From the NCBI GenBank assembly GCA_037176845.1, contig JAYKXP010000046.1:186001-250000 (forward strand): a stretch of DNA of 64,000 nucleotides. The letters run 5' to 3'. Below the pieces are notes generated by a model. It worked only from the letters and a program-made list of their open reading frames with translations. It searched no databases and was not told the origin of the DNA. Every line of letters begins with the position of its first letter. Position 1 is the stretch's first letter. This DNA comes from Paramarasmius palmivorus (lineage: Eukaryota > Basidiomycota > Agaricomycetes > Agaricales > Marasmiaceae). The position numbers were made by a program, and so were the translations under genes. Positions 1 through 13,289 of this stretch are shown here, one piece after another.

Positions 1-3000
1 CTGGCACTGCTTCAGGAACATCTGAACGTGATCTTGAGCTAAACAAACTCAAGGCTGTTTTGGAAAGATGCGGAGTCGTTATGACTGAACGAAAACCCAG
101 TATGATATTCCAATTTACCATGAAATGTTCCTTCTTACGTCAACTGAATAGGTGAATTTGCTGCCAAAAACGTTGCTGACGACTTGCCACGTCTACTTTC
201 TTCCACCGATGCCTCTGGAGTCACCTCGGCCGATGCTTCGGTTACCATACGTGAGCATTGGATTATTGTTACTTGAAGACAATTCTCAACCTTAGCAGCT
301 CAACTCTCCCTTCCGACTGCACCAGCGGCATTGTCAGCCTTGGTTAATTATCTTTCACTTCTTTCGGATCCTTCAAATCATGGTGCATATACCATTCGCA
401 CCCACGACTTGTCGCAATACATGCGTTTGGATGCAAGTGCGCTACGAGCGTTAAACCTCACGGAAGCCCCGGGAAATGCTGTACGTAAAACTCAATGCTA
501 TACACGTATCGACCTTAGATTGTCATCAGGGAACGACCACCCGAAATACAACGTTATTGGGTCTTTTGAACAAGTGCAAAACGGCTCAAGGAACACGTCT
601 GTTGGGAACGTGGCTTAAGCAACCTCTTGTGAACTTACATGAAATTCGTCGGTCCTTTACTGAACTGAGGTCACGCTCATTGCTCATCCATTAGTACAGA
701 CAAGAGACAAAATTTAGTCGAAGTATTTGTTCGTGAAACAAATGCCCGCAGGACTCTTCAAGTAAGTTCAACGGGCAAGGTCGAGGATCTTATTGAGTCT
801 TGTACTTTCAGGACGACTATATGAAACTGATGCCAGATCTACATCGACTTTCAAAACGATTTCAGAAAGGACAGGCCTCTCTAGAAGACGTTGTCCGAGT
901 GTATCAGGTCGTATTGAAGGTACTTCCCAAACAACTAAGAATGGAGCCTATGACTGATTTACTGTCTAAAAAGTTACCGGGAATGATAGAGACCCTTCAA
1001 TCTGTTCAGACAGAGGAGCCGGACTATTCCGAGCTCATCGATGAGATATATCTACAAATCCTGCGGGTAAGTGGAGCTAGAGTCTTCACAGATGCGCAAT
1101 ATTGATGTCTCGAATGCATCTAGCAACACGAAAGTCACCTGTCGAAGTACTCTGACATGGTAGAACAAACTCTTGACCTCAAGGAGTTGGACAGACACAA
1201 TTATGTCATTAAACCTGATTATGATGACCGGCTGCAACAGTTAGCTACAAAGATTACCGAGGTTTGTGAAGATCCTTTCTATACGGACACGCCTAACATC
1301 AGTACAACCTTTAGGCTCGAGATGGTCTCGATGCGGAGCATCAAGAAGTTGGTGGAGAACTCAATCTCGATATCGAAAAGAAGTTGCATCTAGAGAATAG
1401 TCAAACATACGGATACTGTTTCCGTGTGACTAAAAATGTGAGCTCCACTTTCCATTCAGTTGTTCGGTGTTCTAACAGATTTGCTCCAGGACGCCCGAAA
1501 TCTCTCCAAGAAGTACATTGAGCTCGGCACGAACAAGAGCGGCGTCTTCTTTACCACAAAGACGCTCAAGAAACATGCTGACGACTATAGAGAATACTCA
1601 GATAAGTACGCTAGGACACAAAGCGGGCTTGTGAAGGAAGTCGTGGGCATTGCCTGTCAGTTCCATATCACTCAGCTTTCAGTCTTTTCAGCTTATATGA
1701 GCCTCTAGCAACGTATACGCCAGTACTAGAGGCGTTGGACCATGTGTTGGCCCACTTGGACGTCATCTTGAGGTGCGTTTGTCACTGTAGCTGGTAATCG
1801 TTCATATTGTGATACAGATAATAGTTTTGCCCATGTCTCCGTCAACGCACCCACGCCCTATGTTAAGCCCACAGTACTCATGAGCGGTACAGTATTCAAT
1901 CTAAATTGGGACAATACTCTCTCAATTCATCTGTATATTATAGGTGCTGGCAACCTTATTCTCCAAGAAGCACGGCATCCTTGTTTAGAAGTTCAAGAAG
2001 ATGTTTCTTTCATTCCGAATGATGTCGAAATGATCAAGGGTGTGTATCTACATCTATGTTTAGGTGTTTTACTCAAGGCTATTTGTAGACAGGACGGAAT
2101 TCCAGATAATCAGTAAGTCTGATCACCGCGCCGTAGGCATACGAGATGTTGAAATTGGATCTTCTGCAGCGGGTCCTAATATGGGTGGAAAGTCAACGTA
2201 TATTCGACAGGTATTGTCAAGGCTACACCACTGAATGCTATGGGTGCTGATACCTACGCGCAGGTCGGAGTCATCGCACTCATGGCCCAAACTGGTTGTT
2301 TCGTGCCATGTACTGAAGCCCAGCTGCCAATATTCGATTCTATCCTCTGTCGTGTCGGCGCCGGAGATAGTCAATTAAAGGGTGTCTCGACTTTCATGGC
2401 TGAAATGCTTGAGACAGCAACAATCCTCCGAGTGCGTCCGCCAAATATGTTCTGTTCACATCAAGTACTGATGCATTATTTTAGTCTGCATCGAAGGATT
2501 CCCTGATTATCATTGACGAACTCGGTCGCGGTGAGTAGTCCTCTATTCGGTTGTTGTTACCGGAATGTTGATCTAACATGGTCTAGGAACTTCTACTTAT
2601 GATGGTTTCGGCCTAGCATGGGCTATATCAGAGTAAGAATAGTACCCATGATCGTGTTAAGTGCACTAACACTGTACATAGGCATATCGCATCGAAGATC
2701 CACGCCTTCTGTCTATTTGCGACTCACTTCCACGAACTGACAGCCCTTGATCAACAAATACCCCACGTCAAGAATCTGCACGTCGTAGCCCACGTCGGGG
2801 AGAAAACGAGCAGTGATGAGAAGCAAGACATAACCTTGTTGTACAAGGTTGAGCCAGGTTCGTCCCCCGAGTAGCTTCACATTCGACCGTTGCCGATGAA
2901 TATCCCACAGGCATCTCGGACCAAAGTTTTGGCATTCACGTCGCGGAAATGGCCAACTTCCCCGAGTCTGTGGTGAAGGTAAGATTATATCGGACATGCC

Positions 3001-3374
3001 AGCATGTCGCTGAGTTCTCAACTTGCAGCTCGCGAGGCAAAAAGCGGCTGAGCTGGAAGACTTTGGAGGAGGTTGGTTCTTCCACAATTGGGAACGGGAA
3101 CATGAATATCTGACAAGCATGCTACGTTCTAGATGACAAGCATATGGACGAAGATTTCCCTGCTGAAGTTACGAACGAAGGCATCGAGCTTGTTGAAGCT
3201 GTGTTACGTTCCTGGGCTTCAAAAGAAACCTCGGACGGAGAAGACATCATGATGCAAGATTCCCCGGAGGATGATATCGACAATCAGCTTGAAATGCTGA
3301 AGCGTGTCGTGGAAGAATATCGGCCAAAGATTGAAGGAAATCCTTGGCTGAAGAAGATGCTCGTTGAACTGTGA
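1..3374 (+). CDS. MSH2: DNA mismatch repair protein MSH2 (MutS homolog), 5' end cut by window edge
   Basis: MSH2 pairs with MSH6 (or MSH3) in the nucleus to recognise mismatches and drives repair with its ABC-type ATPase. The window opens inside the connector domain: the first readable frame (from base 3) gives [20 protein letters not shown], and the lever/clamp region follows ([17 protein letters not shown]). The Walker A loop GPNMGGKST is at 2172-2198, just after an intron at 2113-2169 whose removal restores the expected FQIITGPNMGG. Downstream come [15 protein letters not shown], the Walker B/signature segment IIIDELGRG and, after another intron, [15 protein letters not shown]. The helix-turn-helix C-terminus ends [10 protein letters not shown] with a stop at 3372-3374. 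About a dozen short introns split the gene. By comparison with human MSH2, as recalled, the missing part is the mismatch-binding domain and the start of the connector. No key ATPase motif is lost; identification is secure. Confidence 0.95.
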
Positions 3375-4759
3375 TCGCCCGAATTTGCGAAGTAGCAATT
3401 GGCTACTGATTCCTGGGGGATTCTATTACCCATTGGTTCTCTCTTGGACGTTGTATCGACTGCTTTTTGCTTTGCTTTCTTCGCTACATGTAGATTTTAG
3501 ACGATACTGGGCATAGTTCTTGTGCAAGGAATGTAGTAATATCATGCTACTTATCTGCAATTGCGCGAGATCTCGCAGGTATGCTGAGAGACTTGGGAGT
3601 CTGCCCAGCCTGTCAATGGCGACCTTGGCTTTAGGCTTGTCATATGCATTTAAATAACTGGTTAATCCCTGGTACAAGCCTCTCCCACCCCACACAGTGA
3701 TACACCATCTTCGCTCCATCTCATTCCGCAATTTGGCTCTCGAGGACGCGTCTTCGAAGGAAATGTTACTTTCTCACGACTAAGCTCTTTCTGTACTATT
3801 TTCCATTCAACCCCCACAATCAACCTCATTTGATTCTCTGCCACATTCCTGTGATTCCTATAGTTCACGCGGGTCGAACCATTGCTACTGGACGGGATTA
3901 GATGCGGGGGCCTTGAAACTTTGTTCGTACCAACGAGGTAAGCAAATGATACACATGTGCTGGAATATCTGCGGCTCAACGTCGGACAGGTGAACGGTAA
4001 CAGGAAAAATTCTACCTCTTCCGAACCTCGGACGCTGTAATCTAACTACCCGATGGATGCTTCTTTTGCACATGGTCCGTATACCGATATGGGGATCACC
4101 TAGTCTAACAGAGAGAGCTCCACTCTATGATAGCCTGGATAGAATTCGCAAAATAGACAAGCACCGCTGGAATATGGGTCCTTCGTCGATGTTTTCAACA
4201 CCATCTCACACCTATACCGACACTGCTTGCATCCACGCCTGGACATTCCGACGCTCGATGACGTGTATCAGGTCAAGCACCTAACGCCGTGAAGTCTCAT
4301 TAGTTCGGCGAATTCGTTATTCACTTTGCGTTTTGGTCCTTTTGCGGTGTCAATCAGCACGTCGCCTAGAGCTGACAGTCCCATGAAGCCCAACCCGTAG
4401 GTCTCAATACGTCCAATTTTCCGAAGCCAATCTGATTTTGTATTCGTGAAGAGGATCCGAACATCTACCTCGAAATTGAGCAAGGTCATGAGCGAGGCAC
4501 GGCTCGCATCTGAGGCCTGATCACAGCCTCAGAAGGCATTGTTTTGTGCCATCCGACTCTGTGAAATCAATTCACAGTGCGGTCACACTTCGGGTGGAAA
4601 GCCATACAGAGCCAGTCGTTATTCGATGAGCAGAGTTCCGTTCATGTTACGGTTCGGTCCAAATCTTTATGCAACATCAGGCACAAGCTCAGCGGTCATG
4701 TTATAAAAGACAGTTCTGCAGAGCTCATTTCCACATCGGTTGCCCAGGTATCAGCTGCA
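3375..4759. other. Intergenic region between MSH2 and the first GH7 gene
   Basis: This 1.4-kb stretch holds the MSH2 3' end and the promoter of the next gene. Short open frames exist on both strands (for example 4268-4489 on the minus strand, 73 residues), but none shows a recognisable domain, a start context or a convincing intron chain, so no gene is called. Confidence 0.5.
4702..4708 (+). promoter_or_regulatory. TATA box of GH7 cellobiohydrolase A
   Basis: The sequence TATAAAA sits 52 bases before the chosen ATG at 4760. The other three GH7 genes here have a TATA box at a similar distance. Confidence 0.6.
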
Positions 4760-6462
4760 ATGTTCCCAAAGGCCTCTCTCCTCTCTCTCGCTCTTCTCGC
4801 CATCGGCGCCTCCGCTCAACAGGTTGGCACTCAAACTACCGAGACGCACCCCAAGCTTTCCTGGCAGAAATGCTCCGCCGGTGGCTCTTGCGCTACTCAA
4901 CAGGTAAGTTGCTTTGATCGGTTCCTCGATATACTAGTGCTAAACGCGCTATTTTCGACAGGGTTCAGTTGGTGAGGAATATTCCAATACATTTCTCATG
5001 AGATAGCCCTGAACAGCTTGTCGCAGTGCTCGACTCTAACTGGCGTTGGTTGCACACGACCTCGGGCACTACCAACTGTTACGACGGTACGTGAATGACT
5101 CGTTTGACAAATCGATGATCACTGACAGAGTTGTTTTTCGCAGGAAACACCTGGAACACTCAGCTTTGCCCCGATGGTGCCACTTGCGCAAAGAACTGTG
5201 CCCTCGACGGTGCAGACTACAGCGGTACCTATGGTATCACAACCTCCGGAAATTCCCTCACTTTGAAGTTCGTCACCCACGGACAATACTCGACAAACAT
5301 CGGCTCTCGTGTCTACTTGATGGACTCCTCCGACTCCAAATACCAGCAATTCGACACGCGCAACCAAGAGTTCACCTTTGATGTCGACATGTCAAAGTTG
5401 CCTTGCGGTCTCAACGGTGCCCTCTACTTCGTGTCCATGGCTGCGGATGGTGGTCTGGCTGGAAACAATAAAGCTGGTGCCAAGTACGGCACTGGATACT
5501 GCGATACCCAATGCCCTCACGATATCAAATTCATTGGCGGCGAGGTAGGAACACCGCGTATCAATACCAGTTACATTGCTAAGGATATCCTCAGGCCAAC
5601 GTTGCGGGCTGGGAGCCATCTCCCAACGACCAGAACGCCGGAAAAGGAAACTGGGGTGCTTGCTGCAATGAAATGGACATATGGGTCAGTCACTACAATT
5701 ATTTCCACCTTGCCAGTACTAAACGCCCTCTATAACAGGAAGCCAATAACAATGCGGCTGCTTACACTCCTCATGTCTGCCGTAACACCAACGGAGGACA
5801 GACCCGCTGCACAGGTAGCTACATTCCACTAGTTCTAAGGATGAAAATCTGACCCGATCTAAGGAAACGACTGTGGCGATGGTGACAACAGATACGGTGG
5901 TATCTGTGACAAGGATGGATGTGACTTCAACTCCTTCCGTATGGGAGACAAGAACTTCCTCGGCCCTGGCAAGACTGTCAACACCAACTCCAAGTTCACC
6001 GTCGTCACTCAATTCATCACTAACAACAACTCCACTACCGGAACACTCAAGGAGATCCGCCGACTTTACGTCCAAAATGGCAAAGTCATCCAAAATTCCA
6101 AGACCAGCATTTCCGGAATGAGCGCCTACGACTCGATCACCGACCAGTTCTGCGCCGACCAAAAGAAGGCATTCGGTGACACCAACTCCTTCGCTGACAG
6201 GGGTGGATTGGCTGCTATGGGTAACGCCTTTGCCAAGGGTATGACCCTCGTCATGAGTCTCTGGGATGACCATGAAGCCGAGATGTTGTGGCTCGATTCC
6301 AACTACCCACTTAACAAGGATGCTTCCACCCCAGGTGTTGCTCGTGGAACCTGCTCCTCCGACTCTGGCAAACCCGAAACCGTCGAGTCCCAGCACGGTG
6401 ATGCAACCGTCGTCTTCTCCAACATCAAGTTTGGCCCTATTGGATCGACCTACGCTCACTAA
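4760..6462 (+). CDS. cel7: GH7 cellobiohydrolase (Cel7 type), copy A, no CBM1
   Basis: Secreted reducing-end cellobiohydrolase that releases cellobiose processively from cellulose with retention of configuration. The ATG at 4760 starts [19 protein letters not shown], a clear signal peptide, followed by the mature N-terminus [19 protein letters not shown]. The catalytic motif EMDIW/EAN (nucleophile Glu, assisting Asp, acid/base Glu) is split by a phase-0 intron near 5685-5738. Other GH7 hallmarks are [19 protein letters not shown], the CGLNGALYF strand and [10 protein letters not shown] infer six introns, including a 10-nt microexon at 4962-4971 that restores [13 protein letters not shown]. 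The protein ends GPIGSTYAH, so it is a bare catalytic domain with no linker or cellulose-binding module. It stands in tandem with copy B; a TATA box lies 52 bases upstream. An endoglucanase role is possible but less likely given the full set of loop segments. Confidence 0.95.
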
Positions 6463-8293
6463 GTAAGCTCCTTCGGCTCCTCGATGCTACAACTTACTAA
6501 CAATAACTCCATAGATGAACAGAGTTGATTGAACGCTGGATAGATATGGGGTTTCTCTGGGTCTCAGAGCATTGTACTACACATCCATGCAACTGTTCTT
6601 GAATGTACTAATACATATTGGGCAAACATGATCCTGCTAGTCGAAAATCTTCTAGTTTTTTGAGGGATGTCCACGTTCCTTCCCATGTTCCGCACGCTCG
6701 AGTCGCCGCTCCCTTTTGATAGGTCATTTACCAGTAGCACTTAGGACTATGAGCGCTATGAGCCACCGCAGTCAACTGCCTTCCACAAACAGCCGGCTTA
6801 GGCAATTTGAAGTTACTGTAAAGTATTCACAGTTGGATCCTGCTTGTTTCAGAATGGACCAAGGCAATAAGTATAATTATCAAGTACCTGTCAAGTGCCT
6901 TTGCGGGAGCATAGTCTCCTGTAAGCAGACGGTATACCCTGTTTGTGGCGAGGTGGGGGCGGTATTGAGTAGGCGCCTGCTTAAGCGCTGTTGTACTGTC
7001 ATCACTTGTTCTCGTCATGTCAACCTCACTTCAACCTCGACGAAAGTACACCTTCGAGTTCCGCACAGAAGATGCTAGAAGATGTCGTTGCGAACCTCTT
7101 TGATCCTACGGTAGTCATTGATTTCCCTGAAAATATGTACTATACTACGGCCCGAACTTTCGACGTTCAACCTCGACCTCGCTCGCCAAGTGCAATTAAA
7201 CGTGGGTTCTTCACATTATCACTTGTAAAGTCGAATTCTGACCATACCCTCGGAAAATCTCGCAGAATACTGTGTCCGGGCCTCCGGTGTATCATTTTCA
7301 GTCTACAGCACTTGCGGGCTCAAGCGCTCACGGGTGACAGACACGAAACCAAATCCGACAAAAATCCGCTAAAAGTGGCCTTTTCACCTCTCATTCCGAG
7401 TCGGAATCTATGCGCACTCACAGTTGTGGAGCTTCAAGGCCCAGAGCAAAGAAATTCCATGCGTTAATTGATTTCAACTGATGGGGGAGCAAAGTGGGAG
7501 AGCAGTTGCGGGCAAGTCGCGTGTTTCCTCCCGCTCTTCAAGGGTGTGACATCTGTTCGTTGTGCGTGTTTAGCGACTCCTACGTGTTTTTCTCTCTCTG
7601 AAATTGAGGTTGCCAGACGTCGAGGAAACCTAGAAAAACCTTCAGGTAACGGAACCTATGGAACCTCTCGAAGACGGACTTCGGCTTGCCAGAGATGGGT
7701 TGACATCTTCCATCATTGTCAGCCTTCAGGAACAGAAGCAAACCACAAAATGAAAAGCGTACACAACAACATACAGACCGCGTCAAACTCTCAATTCCCC
7801 TGCTATGATGTCAATCATCTCTGGTGACCATACCTCTATCTCTCCTGCAAGAACATCTAAAGTCTCTATGCTGCACTCTGTACAACGCCGCTATGAGGTT
7901 TGGTTTCGAACATCTCGAAGGTGCTATTCAATGTTATTCAATTACAAAGTCGTCGAATCTCGCCAAGTCCGCTTTGCGCCAAGCTCAGCACCTACACTTT
8001 CTGTCGTCGTCGTCCGTTAGCTAATGACGCATGCGGAGATATTGTCGGCGACTCTTCGCGACTACAGAGATGTGCAAAAACGGATGAGCTTCGGTGTTAC
8101 ACTCACGTATGACCCTCTGATTTTCTTGGACTTGACCACCTTTGGAAAACGATGCTTGGAACGGTCAACGTCCCGTCGTCAGGATGTTCAGAGAAACGAT
8201 TTTCAAAGTCTTGTTAGCCGCGGCTCATGTGGGTATAAAAGCGAGCATGTTTGAACGAAGACTCCATCGGTCGTCACTTCACTGGTTTTCGAC
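6463..8293. other. Intergenic region between GH7 copies A and B
   Basis: This 1.8-kb spacer carries the 3' end of copy A and the promoter of copy B (TATA box at 8234-8240). Pieces that read like protein occur, such as FEHLEGAIQCYSITKSSNLA near 7910-7970, but they sit in disconnected frames with stops and I recognise no family. They may be remains of a decayed gene. Confidence 0.4.
8234..8240 (+). promoter_or_regulatory. TATA box of GH7 cellobiohydrolase B
   Basis: TATAAAA lies 54 bases before the ATG at 8294, nearly the same spacing as in copy A. Confidence 0.6.
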
Positions 8294-9939
8294 ATGTTCC
8301 CTAAAGCCACTCTCATCTCTTTTGCTCTCCTCGCCGTTGGCGTTGCTGGTCAGCAAGGTGAGCTTGATTTTCGATCCGTTGTTGATAATGATAAGTATCT
8401 GACGGTTCTGCCTCGACAGTCGGCACGTTGACCGCCGAGACGCACCCCGGTCTCAGCTGGCAGGAATGCAGCGAAGGTGGTAGCTGCAGCACGAAGCAAG
8501 CTTCCGTTGTCTTGGACTCCAACTGGCGATGGACCCACTCTACCAGGTACGCGCTCCGTTCTGGTATATTCTTTCCAGACCTCAACGTTCTACAGTGGAA
8601 GCACTAACTGCTACACCGGAAATCAGTGGGATTCTTCCCTGTGCCCTGACGGTGTAACTTGCGCTCAGAACTGTGCTGTCGATGGTGCAGATTACAGCGG
8701 TACCTACGGGATTACTACTTCCGGCAACCAGCTCAACTTGAAGTTCGTTACGAACGGTCCCTACTCCACTAACATTGGCTCCCGTGTTTATTTGATGGAC
8801 GAATCCGACTCGCAATACCAAATCTTCAATTTGCTCAACAGGGAATTCACATTCGACGTCGACATGTCCTCACTTCCTTGCGGTCTCAACGGTGCTCTCT
8901 ACTTTGTTGAGATGGACGCTGATGGTGGTCTGGGTGGCAATAATAAGGCTGGTGCAAAGTATGGTACCGGATACTGTGACACACAATGTCCGCATGACAT
9001 CAAGTTCATTGGAGGTGATGTGAGTAGTGTTCCGCGGTTACCTTTTGCTCGCCTCTCATTGTATATGATAGGCCAACTCTGAAGGCTGGACACCATCCGA
9101 ATCAGACGAAAACGCAGGAAACGGCAACTATGGTGCTTGCTGCCATGAGATGGACATCTGGGTTAGTAATTGTAATCTGTTCATCAGTTCTGGTTCTAAA
9201 CGTGCTCTTTAAACAGGAGGCTAACAGCATTTCCACTGCCTACACCCCGCACATCTGCCAGGGTCTCTCTGGTGGGCAGTACCGCTGTGAAGGTATGCAT
9301 ACTTCCTCTTGTTAGTGCCAGACCCAGGAATGACAGTCTACATTAGGTACTGAGTGCGGTGACGGCGACAACAGGTACGGCGGCATTTGCGATAAGGATG
9401 GTTGCGACTTCAACTCCTTCCGTCTGGGAGAGAAGGAATTCCTTGGCCCCGGCAAGACTGTTGATACCAACTCCAAGATCACTGTCGTCACTCAATTCCT
9501 TACCGAGAACAACTCCACTACCGGTACTCTTTCGGAGATCCGCCGTCTCTACGTCCAAAATGGTCAAGTCATCCAGAACTCCAAGGTCAACGTTCCAGGC
9601 GTCGATGCCTACGACTCAATCAGCGACCAGTTCTGCGCCGACCAAAAGGCTGCTTTCGGTGACAACACCTACTTCGTCACCAAAGGTGGTATGGCCAACA
9701 TGGGAGAGTCTCTTGGTAGAGGCCACGTCTTGGTCATGAGTATCTGGGCTGATCACGCCGCCCGCATGCTTTGGCTCGACTCTGACTACCCTCTCGACAA
9801 GGACCCCTCCGAGCCCGGTGTCTCTCGTGGTACCTGCTCCAGGGATTCCGGTAATCCTGACGACGTTGTGGCCAACCACCCCGATGCTACCGTCCATTTC
9901 TCCAACATCAAATTCGGTCCAATCGGCTCCACTTTCTAA
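8294..9939 (+). CDS. cel7: GH7 cellobiohydrolase (Cel7 type), copy B, divergent, no CBM1
   Basis: Second GH7 cellobiohydrolase, in tandem with copy A. Signal peptide [19 protein letters not shown] is followed by QQ and an intron, then [17 protein letters not shown]. The active-site motif EMDIW/EAN is intact and split by the conserved intron (near 9162-9217). The exon from 9347 gives [18 protein letters not shown]. It is the most divergent of the four paralogs: after the shared part it reads [18 protein letters not shown] and [16 protein letters not shown], where the others have SFADRGG (SFEDRGG in copy D) and [16 protein letters not shown]. Five introns are inferred: after QQ, within HSTSG, after FIGGD, within IW/EAN and after RCEG. 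The protein stops at GPIGSTF with no carbohydrate-binding module. The unspliced reading from 8477 crosses an intron and is not the real protein. Confidence 0.94.
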
Positions 9940-10276
9940 GTGGTATGTGTACAGGAAGCCTCCCTTTCCGAGATACTGATTCACGGTCCATAGGTTAGGG
10001 TAGGAGTTTCTCGTATACCCATTAAACCCAGCCTACTTGAACCCAATTGAGCAGAAAAAGAACCCGTCTTCTGGAAGGCCCTTGTATCTAGGCTTTTTTA
10101 TATGTATCATTAGATAAAATAGCAAATAAATTGCTGTTGAACACAAGCGTTTGAAAACCAGCTGTACAGGCATCGATGAATCGGATGACGAGATTTCGGA
10201 GATTCAGACTGACGGAAGCCTCAGATTAAGTTTTTCGTTCACGCGCTTCATCAACGCTTCATCCTTCTCATCGACG

Positions 10277-13200
10277 ATGACCAAGAAAAAAGTCAGATTT
10301 TCTCGTGCTTGTTACTCTTCACTCTCACATTCGTTCAATTCGCCAGCGAAATGGAGGACAAAGTCGAGGGAAACGGAAAAACGACGAATATCGAACCGAC
10401 CTACTCGAAAAATCCGATATGCGCAACGAACGTTTCGCCGCATATTACAAGGCACAGAATATACTTCCAGAAGACGAGTGGGAACCCTTTCTAGAGGCTT
10501 TTAGAACGCCGTTGCCGACGACATTCAGGGTTGCTGGGAGTCGTTTGTGAGTAGACACTCATGTTCAACTATATGATCTGAGGATACCTTTAGAACGGCG
10601 ACCTCGTTGAACAAGACTATAACGGATGTGCATGTTCCTTCATTGAGCGATGTCGAGTTTGAGAATCAACGGATACCTCCTCCAGTACAGCTATCATGGT
10701 GCGTATTCAAAAGGTTATCTATCCCCCATTTTTTTTACCAACATTTACAGGTATCCCGATGGGCTGGCATGGCAATTCAATGTACCGAAAAAAGTTCTTC
10801 GCAAGTCACCAGAGTTCAAAAAATTTCATTCATTCCTAGTCTTTGAGACAGAAGTTGTGAGCCGTTCAAGACTGCACTGTCGGGTGATCGGAATGTTGAC
10901 ATTGCGAAGGGGAATGTATCTCGTCAGGAGGCAGTTAGTATGCTACCCCCGTTGTTTTTGAATGTAGAGCCCCATCACAGAGTGCGTCTTTTGTTGTTAA
11001 GCCCTGGACAAGATTCTCATTTGGTTCTGACAGGTCATGGACATGTGTGCCGCACCTGGTTCAAAGGTCTCTCTTATCCTCTAAACACTCAAGATATCTT
11101 GCTCAGCCCCAGTCCAGACCGCACAACTCTTAGAAGCATTACATTCTCAAGACACGCTCACAGCCTCTTCAATCCCATCGGGTCTCCTTATCGCCAATGA
11201 CAGTGATTATAGGCGAACACATCTCCTAATACATCAGTCAGCCCGACTTCCTAGTCCTGCGTTCATGGTTACGAACTTGGACGCGTCAAATTACCCATCT
11301 ATGAAGATTCCCTCTTCCAATGGAAAGCTAGAGCAACTGTTGTTCGACCGCATCCTGTGCGATGTACCATGTAGCGGCGATGGCACTCTACGGAAGAATC
11401 TTGGTATATGGAAGACTTGGCAGCCAAATGACGGTAATGGTTTGCATGGGTACGAAGTGTATGTATTTCGCTATTTCCGAAGCTAATCGCTTTGTCTCCC
11501 AGGCTCCAACTCCGCATCCTCCAGCGCGCTATGAAACTCCTGAAACCAGATGGTCGCATCGTCTATTCTACATGCTCATTGAACCCTGTCGAAAACGAAG
11601 CAGTAGTGGCCGCAGCGCTAAACGCCAACCCTGGTTAATCGAATTCTCTGAGCCTAACGTATCCTATTCTGAGATTGTGTTGGCAGATTTCCACCTAGTC
11701 GATGTCTCGGCCTCATTACCGTCCCTACAACGACGTCCAGGGCTGAAGACATGGCGACCAACCGCAGACAAGGCAGTAAAAACGACATATGAGACTTACA
11801 GCGCATTCGTCGAAGCTGATCCTCAGACAGCCGCCAATACTAAACTCACAGAAGGACACTGGCCCCTTCAGAACGTCGAAGAACTGAATTTAGAAAGATG
11901 GTGTGTCTTACTGCCTTTGCATAATGAAAGCTTTAGCTAAACTCATTCCAGCATGCGGATCTATCCTCATTTACAGGATTCAGGAGGCTTCTTTGTGGCT
12001 GTATTGGAGAGAAAGCAGAAGAATGCGGGCACAAACTCCAAGCGGTAGGTTCTTGGGTTATCCAGCTGTCTCCGATGCTGACTTTCTGAAAGAGAGAAGA
12101 GACGTGTCGCCGAAAGCGCTAGTGGAACGCCAGAACCGGAAACGAAGAAGCCTCGCCTTGTAGAACCTTTATCCAGCACTCCATTGGAAGCAGACATCGT
12201 ACCTGTGACTATAAACGAACCAGAGCCTTCCTCGTCTGCGGCTACCGAAGTGAAAGAAGAAGAAAGTAAAGGAGGAGTATTCAAAGAAATGCCCTACACC
12301 TTCCTGTCGAAGGATGACCAGACTCTTGTCGCTTGCATGTGAGTCTAGTCAACGCGATACACTGCATGTACTGATTGTTCGCATAACCAGAAAACGCCTT
12401 CACCTCACAGAAGATTTTCCTTCGGAAAATGTCCTCGTTCGAAACCCGGAAGGAGACGTCGTTCGTTCTATGTATCTTACAAACTCGATTGTCAAGTCTG
12501 TGATACAGAACAACGATTTTACGCGGATCCGACTCACAGCTGCTGGAACCAAAGTATTCACCCGTCAAGAAGGCGCAAAGGCCCACGAAAAACTCGAGGA
12601 GGCGACAAAGACGGAGATGTGCAGCCATTGGTGCACAGTATCGCATACTTGGTGAAGGACTTCCCGTTGTTCTGCCTTACGTGGAGCCGTCACGGATCAT
12701 TGAAGCGAGCCTTGGGACGTTACGAACATTGGTGGAATCGTACTATCCACTTCTAGAGTCGTTCGAGGAATCATTCCATAGTGTGATAGTTGCGCGCGGT
12801 AAGTGAACTGTTCCTTATCACTGTGTAAGAAGACTCACTCCGCACCAGAACCAGGATGCCATGTCGTCAGGGTTCCACCGGGAGAATTGGACGGTGCTTC
12901 GTAAGATGGCTCTTCGTTCGAGTAGTAGCGAGATACTTACACAGTCTTGTAGCTTGAGTCACGAACTTGTACTCCCGATTTGGAGATCTGGGGTGTCTTT
13001 GACCCTTATGATAGACAAAAAGGCCAAAAAGTACGTCAGTCATTGAACGTCTTTCTTACTTGGTCTCAATCTGGCTCTCAGTGCGCTCAGTCTTCGGGTA
13101 TTTGGCAAAGAACTCCCGCCTTCAGCAAGTGGCGGGAAACGCAAAAATGATTCGGAGAACAAAAAGGAAGAGCACCCGATTGTGAGCATTGAGGGCAGTC

Positions 13201-13289
13201 CATCTCCTATCGACAACGACATGGATGAGGAAATACCGGAGTCAGCGCCTGCGGCCGAACCTGAAAAGATTGTCGTACAAGGTCTGTAA
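10277..13289 (+). CDS. NCL1: tRNA (cytosine-5-)-methyltransferase NCL1/TRM4 (NSUN2 family)
   Basis: SAM-dependent nuclear enzyme that makes 5-methylcytosine in tRNAs. The start at 10277 gives MTKKK, then an intron at 10292-10349 joins to [20 protein letters not shown], a basic N-terminus typical of the family, followed by [20 protein letters not shown] and [12 protein letters not shown]. The SAM-binding loop [11 protein letters not shown] is formed across an intron near 11040-11065. The two catalytic cysteines are in DVPCSGDGT (about 11360) and [14 protein letters not shown] (about 11570). The C-terminal PUA-like part follows, ending [10 protein letters not shown] with TAA at 13287-13289. About ten introns split the gene. 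It lies 337 bases after GH7 copy B with no functional link. Identification is strong; exact splice sites in the last third (12.6-13.1 kb) are less certain. Confidence 0.92.

Noticed and set aside
4577..4759. In-frame coding extension upstream of the GH7 copy A start
   Set aside because: The frame is open, but a signal peptide begins exactly at 4760 and a TATA box lies within the extension at 4702-4708, so the extension is promoter and leader.
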